DNA of 64,000 nt, taken from NCBI GenBank assembly GCA_046348855.1, contig JAXMDK010000011.1, forward strand, positions 75,066 to 139,065, in the 5' to 3' direction. The notes beneath the pieces are model-generated. The model was given only the letters and a program-made list of their open reading frames with translations, ran no database searches and was not told where the DNA came from. Made by a program: the position numbers and the translations under genes. This document shows, in pieces, positions 1-7,478 of the stretch. The first letter of the stretch is position 1, and the number at the start of each line of letters is the position of its first letter. Source of the DNA: TMP-24 sp046348855. GTDB taxonomy: Bacteria; Pseudomonadota; Alphaproteobacteria; Rhodobacterales; Rhodobacteraceae.

Positions 1-675
1 CGCGGAGACGAACCCGCCGTCCGGCCCGTAGGCGGCCACCCGCGCCGATCCCCATTCCGCGATCCACAGCAGCCCATCGGCGTCATAGACCGCGCCGTCG
101 GGTTCGCGCCCTTGGGGGCCGTGGTCGATGAACAGTTGCGGATCGCCCTTCGGCCAGCCGTGCAGCGGGTCCAGCGCCACCCGCCAGACCCTGCGTTCTG
201 CCGAATCGGCAAAGCAGGCAAACCGCCGGTCGGGGCTGAAGCTGATGGCGTTGGGGATGGTGATGCCGGGAAACAGGCCGCGCATCTCGCCCCGGTAATA
301 GCGCCAGATCGCGCCCATGCCCGGCTGCGCGGTCTTGCCCATCGTGCCGATCCAGAAGCCGCCCCAGGGATCGGCGCGCCCGTCGTTCGAGCGGGTCAGG
401 GGATTGTCGGCCTCGAGCGCGGTCACATGGTCCCAGTCGCCGCTTTCCAGGTCCATCACCCACAAGGCGGTTTCGCTGGCCACCAGAAGCCGGTCGTCGT
501 CGATCCACCCGGCGGCCGAGGCCATTTCAGCAAAGTCCCACTGCCGCGGCCCGCTGGCGTCGCGGGTCAGCAGCCTGCGGCCGAGAATGTCGAACCAGTA
601 AAGCTGCTGGCGTCCGGGATGCCAGATCGGCCCTTCGCCCAGCTTGCAGGGTCGGTCATCGAAGATCCGGCTCAT
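1..675 (-). CDS. SMP-30/gluconolactonase/LRE family protein (3' end cut by window edge)
   Basis: The reading frame is open from an ATG at 675 to base 1, giving the first 225 residues of a protein that in this family is usually about 290 long. It has the six-bladed propeller signatures of SMP-30/gluconolactonases: GEGP with a candidate metal-binding Glu14, RSNDGR near residue 95, and TIPNAISFSPD with a candidate metal-ligand Asn142. Family members are divalent-metal lactonases that open sugar lactones such as gluconolactone or arabinonolactone; the substrate cannot be read from sequence. There is no signal peptide, so it is probably cytoplasmic. The C-terminal blade lies outside the window. 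The gene runs away from znuA, which is on the same strand and ends 62 bases upstream; nothing links the two functionally. Confidence 0.85.
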   Translation of the reverse strand, partial: MSRIFDDRPCKLGEGPIWHPGRQQLYWFDILGRRLLTRDASGPRQWDFAEMASAAGWIDDDRLLVASETALWVMDLESGDWDHVTALEADNPLTRSNDGRADPWGGFWIGTMGKTAQPGMGAIWRYYRGEMRGLFPGITIPNAISFSPDRRFACFADSAERRVWRVALDPLHGWPKGDPQLFIDHGPQGREPDGAVYDADGLLWIAEWGSARVAAYGPDGGFVSA

Positions 676-737
676 CTGTCGTTACCCCCTCCGGTCCTCG
701 CCGTGTTGCCGGCCGCGACGCATCTATAGCGCGACTT

Positions 738-1601
738 TCAGCCCGCTGCGCAAGAAACAATCGCCTTGGCCAGTCCGCGCAGCAGATCGTCATAAAGCCC
801 CGCGCCGGTCGTCAGGGTCAGGCCTTCGGGATCGAGCGGCGGGCCGAGCCGCGCCGGGGTGCCATCGACCAGCAGGGCCGCGCGCGCCGGGTCCTGGCCG
901 GCTTCGGGGAACAGGCAGGTGGCCTTGCCCGCCTCCAGAAGCGCCCGGATGTCATGCAGGTGCCGGGCGCCGGGTTCGGCGGCATCGCCGGTTTCCACGG
1001 ACATGGCGATGGGCAGGCCGAACCGCGCGGCGAAATAGCCGAACGCATCATGGCCGACGACGACGGGGGCCCGGACCGGGGCCAGCGTCCGGCGCAGGTC
1101 GGTTTCCAGCGCGTCCAGCCCGACCTCCGCCTGGGCGGCGTTTGCCCGATAGGTCGCGGCATGTTCGGTGTCCGCCGCGATCAGCGCGTCGCGGATCAGG
1201 CCCACCCATACCTTGGCGATTTCCGGGTCGAGCCAGGCATGGGGATCGACAGCCTCCGTGTCGGCGAAGGTGCGCCGCGCGGTGGCGGGATCGGCCAGCA
1301 GGTCCAAATGCTGCCGTCCTGCACCCTCGTCCAGAATCCGCGCCAGCCACGGCGTCATCTCCGGCCCGACCCAGATGACCAGGTCGGCCGTCGCCAGCGC
1401 CGATGCCTGCGACGGGCGCAATTGGTAGTCGTGCGGGTCGGCCCCGCCGGTCACCAGCGCCTCCGGGGTTCCAAGATCGCCCATGACCTTGGCGGCGAGC
1501 GATTGCACCGGCGCAAAGTCGGTGACGACCTTCGGCACCGCGGCGGAAAGCGGGCGCGCCGCCAGAAGCGCGGCAAGCAGCAGGGCAGGCAGATGTCGCA
1601 T
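738..1601 (-). CDS. znuA: Zinc ABC transporter periplasmic substrate-binding protein ZnuA
   Basis: A 287-residue cluster A-1 metal-binding protein that captures Zn2+ in the periplasm and delivers it to ZnuBC. Residues 1-20 form a signal peptide ending in PLSA. Candidate zinc ligands are His57 (GADPHDY), His121 (VDPHAWLDP) and His184 (VVGHDAFGY), in the usual spacing for the family. The His/Asp-rich loop that many ZnuA proteins carry between the first two histidines is absent, whereas the partner ATPase ZnuC has a His-rich tail. The gene is divergent from zur-znuC-znuB, and a Zur-type palindrome lies between them at 1640-1654, so repression by Zn-loaded Zur is expected on both sides. Confidence 0.93.
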   Translation of the reverse strand: MRHLPALLLAALLAARPLSAAVPKVVTDFAPVQSLAAKVMGDLGTPEALVTGGADPHDYQLRPSQASALATADLVIWVGPEMTPWLARILDEGAGRQHLDLLADPATARRTFADTEAVDPHAWLDPEIAKVWVGLIRDALIAADTEHAATYRANAAQAEVGLDALETDLRRTLAPVRAPVVVGHDAFGYFAARFGLPIAMSVETGDAAEPGARHLHDIRALLEAGKATCLFPEAGQDPARAALLVDGTPARLGPPLDPEGLTLTTGAGLYDDLLRGLAKAIVSCAAG

Positions 1602-1639
1602 GGGCGGTTCCGGGTTGCGGGTCGGCAGGGGTTAGATTA

Positions 1640-1654
1640 TGTTATAGCATAACA
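1640..1654. promoter_or_regulatory. Zur box between znuA and zur
   Basis: TGTTATAGCATAACA is an inverted repeat with perfect 6-base arms (TGTTAT/ATAACA) and a 3-base centre. It matches the AT-rich palindrome known for Zur in alphaproteobacteria and stands out sharply in this GC-rich sequence. It lies 39 bases before the znuA ATG and 25 bases before the preferred zur ATG, so one site could repress both transcripts. Confidence 0.85.
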
Positions 1655-1679
1655 GTCAAGCCAATTGCGATCCCGCGCC

Positions 1680-2183
1680 ATGCCCGACGACGCCGACGAC
1701 CCCGCCCCCGCCCTTGCCTTTCACGCCCACGACCATGCCCACTGCTGCGGCGGCCTGATCGCCGAGGCCGAGGCGATCGCCGCCAGTCGTAGCGCCCGCC
1801 TGACGCCGGTGCGGCGGCGGGTTCTGGAAATCCTGCTTGAGGAACATCGCGCGCTGGGCGCCTACGACCTGCTGGAACGGCTGGCTCGCGACGGGTTCGG
1901 CAACCAGCCGCCGGTCGCCTACCGGGCGCTCGACTTCCTGGTCGATCACGGGCTGGCGCATCGGATCGACCGGCTGAACGCCTTCATGGCCTGCACCCAT
2001 CCCGGACATGCCCACACGCCGGCGGTGCTGATCTGCCGGGCCTGCCGGACGGTGGCTGAGGCTCCCGGCACCGGAGTGCGCGCCGCCATAGACCAGGCCG
2101 CGCTGGGCGCCGGATTTGCGGTCGAACGCACCACGGTCGAGGTCCTGGGCCTGTGCCCGGCCTGCCAGGAGGCTGCGGCATGA
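1680..2183 (+). CDS. zur: Zinc uptake regulator Zur (Fur family)
   Basis: A 167-residue Fur-family repressor. The N-terminus is His/Cys-rich (FHAHDHAHCC), followed by the winged helix (about residues 30-90, with the recognition region around QPPVAYRALDFL) and a dimerisation domain with structural-zinc CRAC and CPAC pairs, as in Zur. With zinc bound it should repress znuA and its own operon. I start at the ATG at 1680; an in-frame TTG at 1665 lies closer to the operator and is less likely. No clear Shine-Dalgarno precedes either, so a short-leader or leaderless message is possible. The stop codon overlaps the znuC start (ATGA), indicating translational coupling. Confidence 0.9.
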   Translation: MPDDADDPAPALAFHAHDHAHCCGGLIAEAEAIAASRSARLTPVRRRVLEILLEEHRALGAYDLLERLARDGFGNQPPVAYRALDFLVDHGLAHRIDRLNAFMACTHPGHAHTPAVLICRACRTVAEAPGTGVRAAIDQAALGAGFAVERTTVEVLGLCPACQEAAA

Positions 2184-2962
2184 CCCTGATCGAGGCGCGG
2201 GGCCTGAGCGTCCGCCACGGCGAACGGCCCATCCTGGATGGCATCAGCCTTGCCATCCGCAAGGGTGAGATCGTCACCATCGTCGGGCCGAACGGGTCGG
2301 GCAAGTCGACGCTGGTGCGGGCGCTGATCGGGCTTGAGCCGGCAAGCGCTGGGCAGGTGGTGCGTGCACCGGGCTTGCGGATCGGCTATGTGCCGCAGCG
2401 GTTGAAGGTCGAGGCCGGCCTGCCGATGACGGTGCGCCGCTTCCTGTCGCTGCCGCACCGGGTCAGCGATGCGGCTGCGCGGACGGCGCTGGAGCGGGTC
2501 GGCGTGCCGGGGATCGAGGCGCAGCAGCTGTCGCGTCTGTCGGGCGGCCAGTTCCAGCGGGCGCTGGTCGCCCGCGCCCTGCTGTCGGCGCCGGATATCC
2601 TGATCCTCGACGAGCCGACGCAGGGCCTCGACCAGCCCGGCATTGCCGCCTTCTACCGGCTGCTGGAGGATCTGCGCCGTGAAACCGGGGTCGCGGTTCT
2701 TCTGGTCAGCCATGATCTTCTGGTGGTCATGAGCGCGTCCGACCGGGTGATCTGCCTGAACGGCCATGTCTGCTGCGAAGGCGCGCCGGAACATGTTTCG
2801 GCGGCGCCGGAATACCGCGCCATGTTCGGGGTCGAGGAAAGCGGGGTGCTGGCGCTTTACCGCCACCATCACGACCACGACCATGAACACACCCACGACC
2901 ACGGCCACGACCACGCGCACGGCCACGGCGCGGTCCCTGCCGGGAGTCACACCCATGTATGA
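2180..2962 (+). CDS. znuC: Zinc ABC transporter ATP-binding protein ZnuC with His-rich tail
   Basis: A 260-residue ABC ATPase that powers zinc import with ZnuA and ZnuB. The Walker A motif GPNGSGKST is at residues 36-44, the signature is LSGGQ, and Walker B is ILILDEPTQGLD. The last 32 residues (229-260) contain 14 histidines alternating with Asp/Gly, a probable cytoplasmic zinc-binding or buffering tail found in some proteobacterial ZnuC proteins. The start ATG at 2180 overlaps the zur stop as ATGA. An in-frame upstream ATG at 2153 lies inside zur and is not needed. The 3' end overlaps znuB by 8 bases. Confidence 0.94.
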   Translation: MTLIEARGLSVRHGERPILDGISLAIRKGEIVTIVGPNGSGKSTLVRALIGLEPASAGQVVRAPGLRIGYVPQRLKVEAGLPMTVRRFLSLPHRVSDAAARTALERVGVPGIEAQQLSRLSGGQFQRALVARALLSAPDILILDEPTQGLDQPGIAAFYRLLEDLRRETGVAVLLVSHDLLVVMSASDRVICLNGHVCCEGAPEHVSAAPEYRAMFGVEESGVLALYRHHHDHDHEHTHDHGHDHAHGHGAVPAGSHTHV

Positions 2963-3737
2963 CGCCTTTCTGATCCGGGCGCTGCTGGCCGGGCTGGGGC
3001 TGAGCCTCGCCACCGGGCCGCTCGGGTCGTTCGTGGTCTGGCGGCGGATGGCCTATTTCGGCGACGCCACGTCCCATGCCGCGATCCTCGGGGTGGCGCT
3101 GTCCTTCGCGTTTCATCTGCCGCTTTACGCCGGCATCCTCGCCGTCGCCGTCGCGGTGGCGCTGATCGTCGCCGCGCTGTCGGGGCGCGGACATCAGAGC
3201 GACACCATCCTTGGCGTACTGGCTCATTCGGCGCTGGCTATCGGTCTGGTGGCGGTGTCCTTCCTGCCATCGGTGCGCGCCGACCTCTCCGCCTATCTTT
3301 TCGGCGACATCCTTGCCGTCGACTGGCGCGACGTCTGGCTGATCTGGGGGGGCAGCGCGGTGGTGCTGGCGCTGCTGGTCTGGCGATGGGACGGGCTCAT
3401 CACCGCCACCGTGAACGAGGAACTGGCCCAGGCGTCCGGCGTCGATCCGGCGCGCGAACGGCTGGCGCTGACGCTGGCGCTGGCGCTGACCGTCGCCCTG
3501 TCGATCAAGATCGTCGGCGCGCTCCTGATCGCGGCCATGCTCATCATTCCGTCCGCCGCCGCGCGCGCCTTTGCCGCGACGCCAGAGCGGATGGCGGTGC
3601 TGGCCGCGCTGGCCGGGGCGCTGGCGACGGCGGGGGGCCTCTGGGGGTCGCTGACCTATGACACGCCGGCCGGGCCGAGCGTCGTGGTCGCGGCCTTCGG
3701 GCTTTTCCTTCTGTCCCTGCTGCGGCGGGCCCGCTGA
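2955..3737 (+). CDS. znuB: Zinc ABC transporter permease ZnuB
   Basis: A 260-residue inner-membrane permease of the ABC-3 (manganese/zinc/iron chelate) family, predominantly hydrophobic with about eight predicted membrane segments. It moves zinc from ZnuA into the cytoplasm with ZnuC. The conserved stretch around residues 115-135 (VRADLSAYLFGDIL) and the NEELAQASGVDP coupling region (about residue 155) are typical. I start at the ATG at 2955 (MYDAFLIRALLAG), which overlaps the end of znuC; the frame stays open further upstream but only inside znuC. It is the last gene of zur-znuC-znuB and is followed by a weak terminator-like hairpin. Confidence 0.93.
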   Translation: MYDAFLIRALLAGLGLSLATGPLGSFVVWRRMAYFGDATSHAAILGVALSFAFHLPLYAGILAVAVAVALIVAALSGRGHQSDTILGVLAHSALAIGLVAVSFLPSVRADLSAYLFGDILAVDWRDVWLIWGGSAVVLALLVWRWDGLITATVNEELAQASGVDPARERLALTLALALTVALSIKIVGALLIAAMLIIPSAAARAFAATPERMAVLAALAGALATAGGLWGSLTYDTPAGPSVVVAAFGLFLLSLLRRAR

Positions 3738-3747
3738 CGGCCGGCGC

Positions 3748-3768
3748 AGGCCCTGGGCCTTTGCTTTC
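3748..3768 (+). terminator. Possible terminator of the zur-znuCB operon
   Basis: A short GC hairpin (AGGCC/GGCCT around a 3-base loop, 3748-3760) is followed by TTTGCTTT eleven bases after the znuB stop. The stem is short, so it is a weak candidate. Confidence 0.4.
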
Positions 3769-3812
3769 CGCTGCGCGCCGGTCTAACAATTTGCGGCCAG
3801 CGGAGCGCAAAG

Positions 3813-5324
3813 ATGACCAACCACCTGTATGACGCCCTTTTCGCCCCGCACGAGGGCAGCGACCGGACCTTCCTGATCCTGCCCGACGGCAGCCGGATGA
3901 GCTATGGGGACTTCCTGCACCTTGCGGCGCGCTATGCGCATGCGCTGGTCGCCGCCGGGCTGAAGCCGGGCGACCGGGTGGCGTTGCAGCTGGAAAAAAG
4001 CCCGCACATGCTGGCGGTTATCGCCGCGGCGATCCAGGCGGGAATCGTCTTTCTGCCGCTCAACACCGCCTATACCCCGGCCGAGGTCAGCTATTTCGTG
4101 ACCAACGCCGGAGCGAAGCTTCTGCTGTGCGATCCGGCCTTTGCCGGGGGTCTTGCCCCGGTCGCGCATGCGGCGGGGACCGACCTGCGCGAGCTTGACG
4201 CACATGGCGGCGGCAGCTTCGCCGCCCTTGCCGCAGGCCAACCCGACCGCTTCGCCACGCAGCCCTGCGCCCCTTCCGATCTGGCGGCGCTGCTTTACAC
4301 GTCGGGCACCACCGGGCGGTCGAAGGGGGCGATGCTCAGCCACGACAACCTCCTGTCCAACGCCCGCACCCTGACAACGGCCTGGCGTTTCACCGAAAGC
4401 GATGTGCTGCTGCACGCCTTGCCGATCTTTCACACCCACGGCCTGTTCGTGGCCACCAACATCGCGCTTCTGTCGGGCGCGGCGCTTATCTTCCTGCCGA
4501 AGTTCGATCTCGAGACCGTCCTGCGCCTTCTGCCGCAGGCGACAGCGATGATGGGGGTGCCGACCTTCTACACCCGGCTTCTGGGCGATGCACGGCTGGA
4601 CCGCGGCCTTGTCGGCCACATCCGCCTGTTCGTCTCGGGCTCGGCGCCGCTTCTGGCCGAGACGCACCGAGAATGGCAGGCCCGCACCGGGCAGGTCATC
4701 CTTGAACGCTACGGGATGACCGAAACCAACATGAACACCTCAAATCCCTATGACGGCGACCGCCGCGCCGGCACGGTGGGCCTGCCCTTGCCGGGCATCG
4801 AGGTCAGGGTCTGCGGGCCGGACGGGCGCGAACTGCCGCGCGGCGACGTCGGCGTGATCGAGGTGCGCGGGCCGAACGTCTTTCAGGGCTATTGGCAGAT
4901 GCCGGAAAAGACCCGCGAGGAGTTGCGTGACGACGGGTTCTTCATTACCGGCGACTTGGCGGTGATGGGTGCGGACGGCTACGTGACGATTGTTGGACGC
5001 GCCAAGGATCTGGTGATTTCGGGCGGGTTCAATGTTTACCCGAAAGAGGTCGAGGAGGCGCTGGATGCCTTGCCGGGCGTCGTCGAAAGCGCAGTGATCG
5101 GTGTGCCGCACCCAGACTTCGGCGAGGCGGTGGTGGCGGTGGTGGTCGCCAAGGCCGGCGCGCCGACGGACGCGGCGGCGTTGGGCAGGGCGTTGGCGCG
5201 TGATCTGGCCAAGTTCAAGCAGCCCAAGCACATCGCCTTCCTGCCAGACCTGCCAAGGAACACGATGGGCAAGGTCCAGAAGAACCTGCTCCGCGACCGT
5301 TTCAAGGACCTGTTCGCGCGTTGA
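3813..5324 (+). CDS. matB: Malonyl-CoA synthetase MatB (AMP-forming)
   Basis: A 503-residue ANL-superfamily ligase that activates malonate with ATP and CoA to malonyl-CoA. The order is an N-terminal adenylation domain with P-loop YTSGTTGRSKGAM (about residue 165), ALPIFHTHGLF, a strongly conserved ERYGMTETNMNTSNPYDGD, and the C-terminal lid with GGFNVYPKEVE and the catalytic lysine in RNTMGKVQKN. These stretches match Rhodopseudomonas palustris MatB as I remember it almost word for word, which separates it from acetyl- or fatty-acyl-CoA synthetases. It stands alone, without malonyl-CoA decarboxylase or a malonate transporter next to it. Its 3' end overlaps the convergent MocR-type gene by 23 bases. 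Confidence 0.93.
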   Translation: MTNHLYDALFAPHEGSDRTFLILPDGSRMSYGDFLHLAARYAHALVAAGLKPGDRVALQLEKSPHMLAVIAAAIQAGIVFLPLNTAYTPAEVSYFVTNAGAKLLLCDPAFAGGLAPVAHAAGTDLRELDAHGGGSFAALAAGQPDRFATQPCAPSDLAALLYTSGTTGRSKGAMLSHDNLLSNARTLTTAWRFTESDVLLHALPIFHTHGLFVATNIALLSGAALIFLPKFDLETVLRLLPQATAMMGVPTFYTRLLGDARLDRGLVGHIRLFVSGSAPLLAETHREWQARTGQVILERYGMTETNMNTSNPYDGDRRAGTVGLPLPGIEVRVCGPDGRELPRGDVGVIEVRGPNVFQGYWQMPEKTREELRDDGFFITGDLAVMGADGYVTIVGRAKDLVISGGFNVYPKEVEEALDALPGVVESAVIGVPHPDFGEAVVAVVVAKAGAPTDAAALGRALARDLAKFKQPKHIAFLPDLPRNTMGKVQKNLLRDRFKDLFAR

Positions 5325-6720
5325 GCACCTGACCCAGCACCGCGCAGAAATCGTCGATCCGGCCGGGCGTGGCGTCGGCAAAGCCGCCGACCAGCCCGAA
5401 GCGCGGCGGCCCGAGGCAAAAGCCCGAAAGCGGCTGGCAACCGAACCCGGCGCGGCGCAGGGCGGCCAGCGCCGGTGCTTCGGCCGCTTCGGGCAGGGAG
5501 ATCGTCAGCTGCACCCCACCCGAAGGATCCTGCAACTCGATCCCCGGCAGGCGGCGCAGCGCGGCGGCGAAGGCCCGGCCACGGTCGCCATAGGTGCGGG
5601 CGATCCGGTGCAGATGGGCGCGATAGCCGCCTTGATCCATGAAATCGGCCAGGGCCGCCTGCGCATGGTGGTTGGCCGCCAGCCCCAGGTTGCGCTGCGC
5701 CGCCCTCAGCCCCTCGGCAAGGTGCGGGGGCGCGACGATCCAGCCCAGCCGCAGCGCCGGTGCCAGCGCCTTGGCCACCGTGCCGATGGTGACGACCCGT
5801 TCGGGCGCCCGGCCCTGAAGCGCGGCAATCTCGCGCCCGTGCCAGAGGAATTCGCTGTCATAGTCATCCTCGATCAGCACCGCCTCGTGCTGGCGGGCAT
5901 AGGCGAGGATCGCTTCGCGTCGGGCCAGCGACAGGCGATGGCCCAGCGGATACTGGTTGGCGGGGGTCAGGTAGACCAACCGGGCAGGGGGCGCGTTGCG
6001 GCAGTCCGCGCCCTCGCCATCGACGGGGATCGGCAGGCTGACCAGCCCCGCGCCGGAAAAGGCCGCCTTCGCGCCGCCATAGCCGGGGTCCTCGACCAGG
6101 ACGGGATCGCCCGGCCCGGCGAGCGTCAGCGCCAGCAGTGCCAGCGCCGCCTGGCTGCCGGCGGTGACGAGGATCTGGTCGGGGCGCAGGTCCATGCCCC
6201 GGTCGGCGGCAAGCCGGCGGGCCAGCACTTCGCGCAGGCGGGGCAGGCCGGCGTAGTGGTCGTAGGCCAGGTCGGCGGGCCGGATGTTGCGGGCGGTCCG
6301 GCGCAGGGTCATCGCCCAGGCGTCACGCGGAAACAGCGCCATGTCCGGCTGCCCCGGCGCCATCCGGCCATGATTGGTCCGCGCGTCGGCGCCCCAGACC
6401 AGTCCGCGCGCATGGAGGCCGGGCAGGCCGGTGCTGTTGGCGGTCGGCGGCGGCGGCGCGCCGGAGCCGACCGGCAGGATGCGCGGCGCCTGGCAGGGGG
6501 CGATCGCTACCGCCCCCTCGGCGCGCAGCAGATCGTAGGCGGCATTGACCGTGTTGCGCGACAGGCCAAGCGCCGCCGCCGTCACCCGTGACGACGGCAG
6601 CGACCCCTGCGCCCGCCCGGCCAGGATCGCGGCCAGCAGGTCGCGGTAAAGCTGTACAGCCAGCGGCTCGGGCCGGGCGCGGTTCAGGTCGATCAGGCTG
6701 GTCAGGCGGGCTGGTTCCAT
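5302..6720 (-). CDS. MocR-type (GntR/aminotransferase-like) PLP-dependent transcriptional regulator
   Basis: A 472-residue MocR/PdxR-family regulator. An N-terminal GntR winged helix (about residues 10-75, LGLSRNTVNAAYDLLRAEG) is joined by a Pro-rich linker to a fold-type I aminotransferase-like domain with AGSQAALALLA, IEDDYDSEF and the candidate PLP lysine in TVAKALAPALRLGW. Such proteins sense PLP or an amino compound and often control vitamin B6 or amine genes. The ATG at 6720 is chosen because the GntR domain begins at once; upstream in-frame starts would run into the divergent gene. It faces a pyridoxamine-phosphate-oxidase-like gene with tandem CTGGA motifs between them. The 3' end overlaps matB. 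Confidence 0.88.
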   Translation of the reverse strand: MEPARLTSLIDLNRARPEPLAVQLYRDLLAAILAGRAQGSLPSSRVTAAALGLSRNTVNAAYDLLRAEGAVAIAPCQAPRILPVGSGAPPPPTANSTGLPGLHARGLVWGADARTNHGRMAPGQPDMALFPRDAWAMTLRRTARNIRPADLAYDHYAGLPRLREVLARRLAADRGMDLRPDQILVTAGSQAALALLALTLAGPGDPVLVEDPGYGGAKAAFSGAGLVSLPIPVDGEGADCRNAPPARLVYLTPANQYPLGHRLSLARREAILAYARQHEAVLIEDDYDSEFLWHGREIAALQGRAPERVVTIGTVAKALAPALRLGWIVAPPHLAEGLRAAQRNLGLAANHHAQAALADFMDQGGYRAHLHRIARTYGDRGRAFAAALRRLPGIELQDPSGGVQLTISLPEAAEAPALAALRRAGFGCQPLSGFCLGPPRFGLVGGFADATPGRIDDFCAVLGQVLNARTGP

Positions 6721-6734
6721 GAATTCATCGGAAA

Positions 6735-6752
6735 CTGGAGCTTTCCTGGAAC
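6735..6752. promoter_or_regulatory. Candidate MocR-type operator (direct repeat CTGGAGC / CTGGAAC)
   Basis: Two direct repeats, CTGGAGC (6735-6741) and CTGGAAC (6746-6752), start 11 bases apart, one helical turn, in the 75-base gap between the divergent MocR-type gene and the FMN-barrel gene. Tandem direct repeats are typical for this regulator family. An inverted repeat GGAAA-N7-TTTCC (6730-6746) overlaps them. Confidence 0.5.
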
Positions 6753-6795
6753 CATATGCCGCGCTAGGCACGGCCACAAGACCAAGGAGGACCAG

Positions 6796-7446
6796 ATGAA
6801 CGACCAGCCGGCCTATGCCAAGATCCGCTATGCCAAGCGCAAGGTTGAAGAAGAGACGATCGCCCATGCGATCCTCGACCAGGGGCTGGTGGCCCATGTC
6901 GGCTTCATCGCCGACGGGCGGCCGATGGTGATCCCGATGGCCTATGCCCGCGACGGCAACCGGCTGTACATTCACGGCGCGTCAAAGACCCGCGTCGTCG
7001 CCAGGACCGGCGGCCTGCCGATGTGCCTGACGGTGACCCATCTCGACGGGATGGTGGTGGCGCGGTCGGGCTTCAATCATTCGGTCAACTATCGGTCCTG
7101 CGTCGTCCACGGCACGGCGCGGTGGGTCGAGGATGAGGCCGAATTCGACCGGGCGCTTCAGTTCGTCACCGAACACCTGCTTCCCGGCCGCTATGCCGAA
7201 ATCCGCCCGCCGAGACCGCAAGAGGAAAAGGCGACCGGCGTCATGGCGCTGGATATCGAGGTGATGACGGTCAAGGTGCGCAGCGGACCGCCCGTCGACG
7301 AACCCGAGGACCTTGCGCTTGACCTGTGGAGCGGCGTCCTGCCGATCACCACCTGCCTGGGCCGGGGCGTCCCCGATGGCCATACGCCGGCCAGCAAGGC
7401 CGAACCGCCAAGCCTCGGCGCGGCCCGGCGGAAGTTCTCGGCCTGA
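6796..7446 (+). CDS. Pyridoxamine 5'-phosphate oxidase-like FMN-binding split-barrel protein
   Basis: A 216-residue protein of the flavin/heme-binding split-barrel superfamily (PNPOx-like). The conserved barrel covers about residues 20-160, with HAILDQGLVAHVGF, GRPMVIPMAYA, LYIHGASKTR and the VNYRSCVVHGTAR strand. These match the wide family of putative FMN-binding oxidoreductases rather than true PdxH, whose C-terminal PLP-site signature I do not see. A strong Shine-Dalgarno (AAGGAGG at 6784-6790) supports the ATG at 6796. It is divergent from a MocR-type PLP-sensing regulator, a frequent pairing that suggests a role in B6 or flavin-dependent detoxification and control by that regulator. Substrate unknown. 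Confidence 0.82.
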   Translation: MNDQPAYAKIRYAKRKVEEETIAHAILDQGLVAHVGFIADGRPMVIPMAYARDGNRLYIHGASKTRVVARTGGLPMCLTVTHLDGMVVARSGFNHSVNYRSCVVHGTARWVEDEAEFDRALQFVTEHLLPGRYAEIRPPRPQEEKATGVMALDIEVMTVKVRSGPPVDEPEDLALDLWSGVLPITTCLGRGVPDGHTPASKAEPPSLGAARRKFSA

Positions 7447-7478
7447 CCCGCGGTCTTTCGGGCGCCGGCCGCGTGGTT

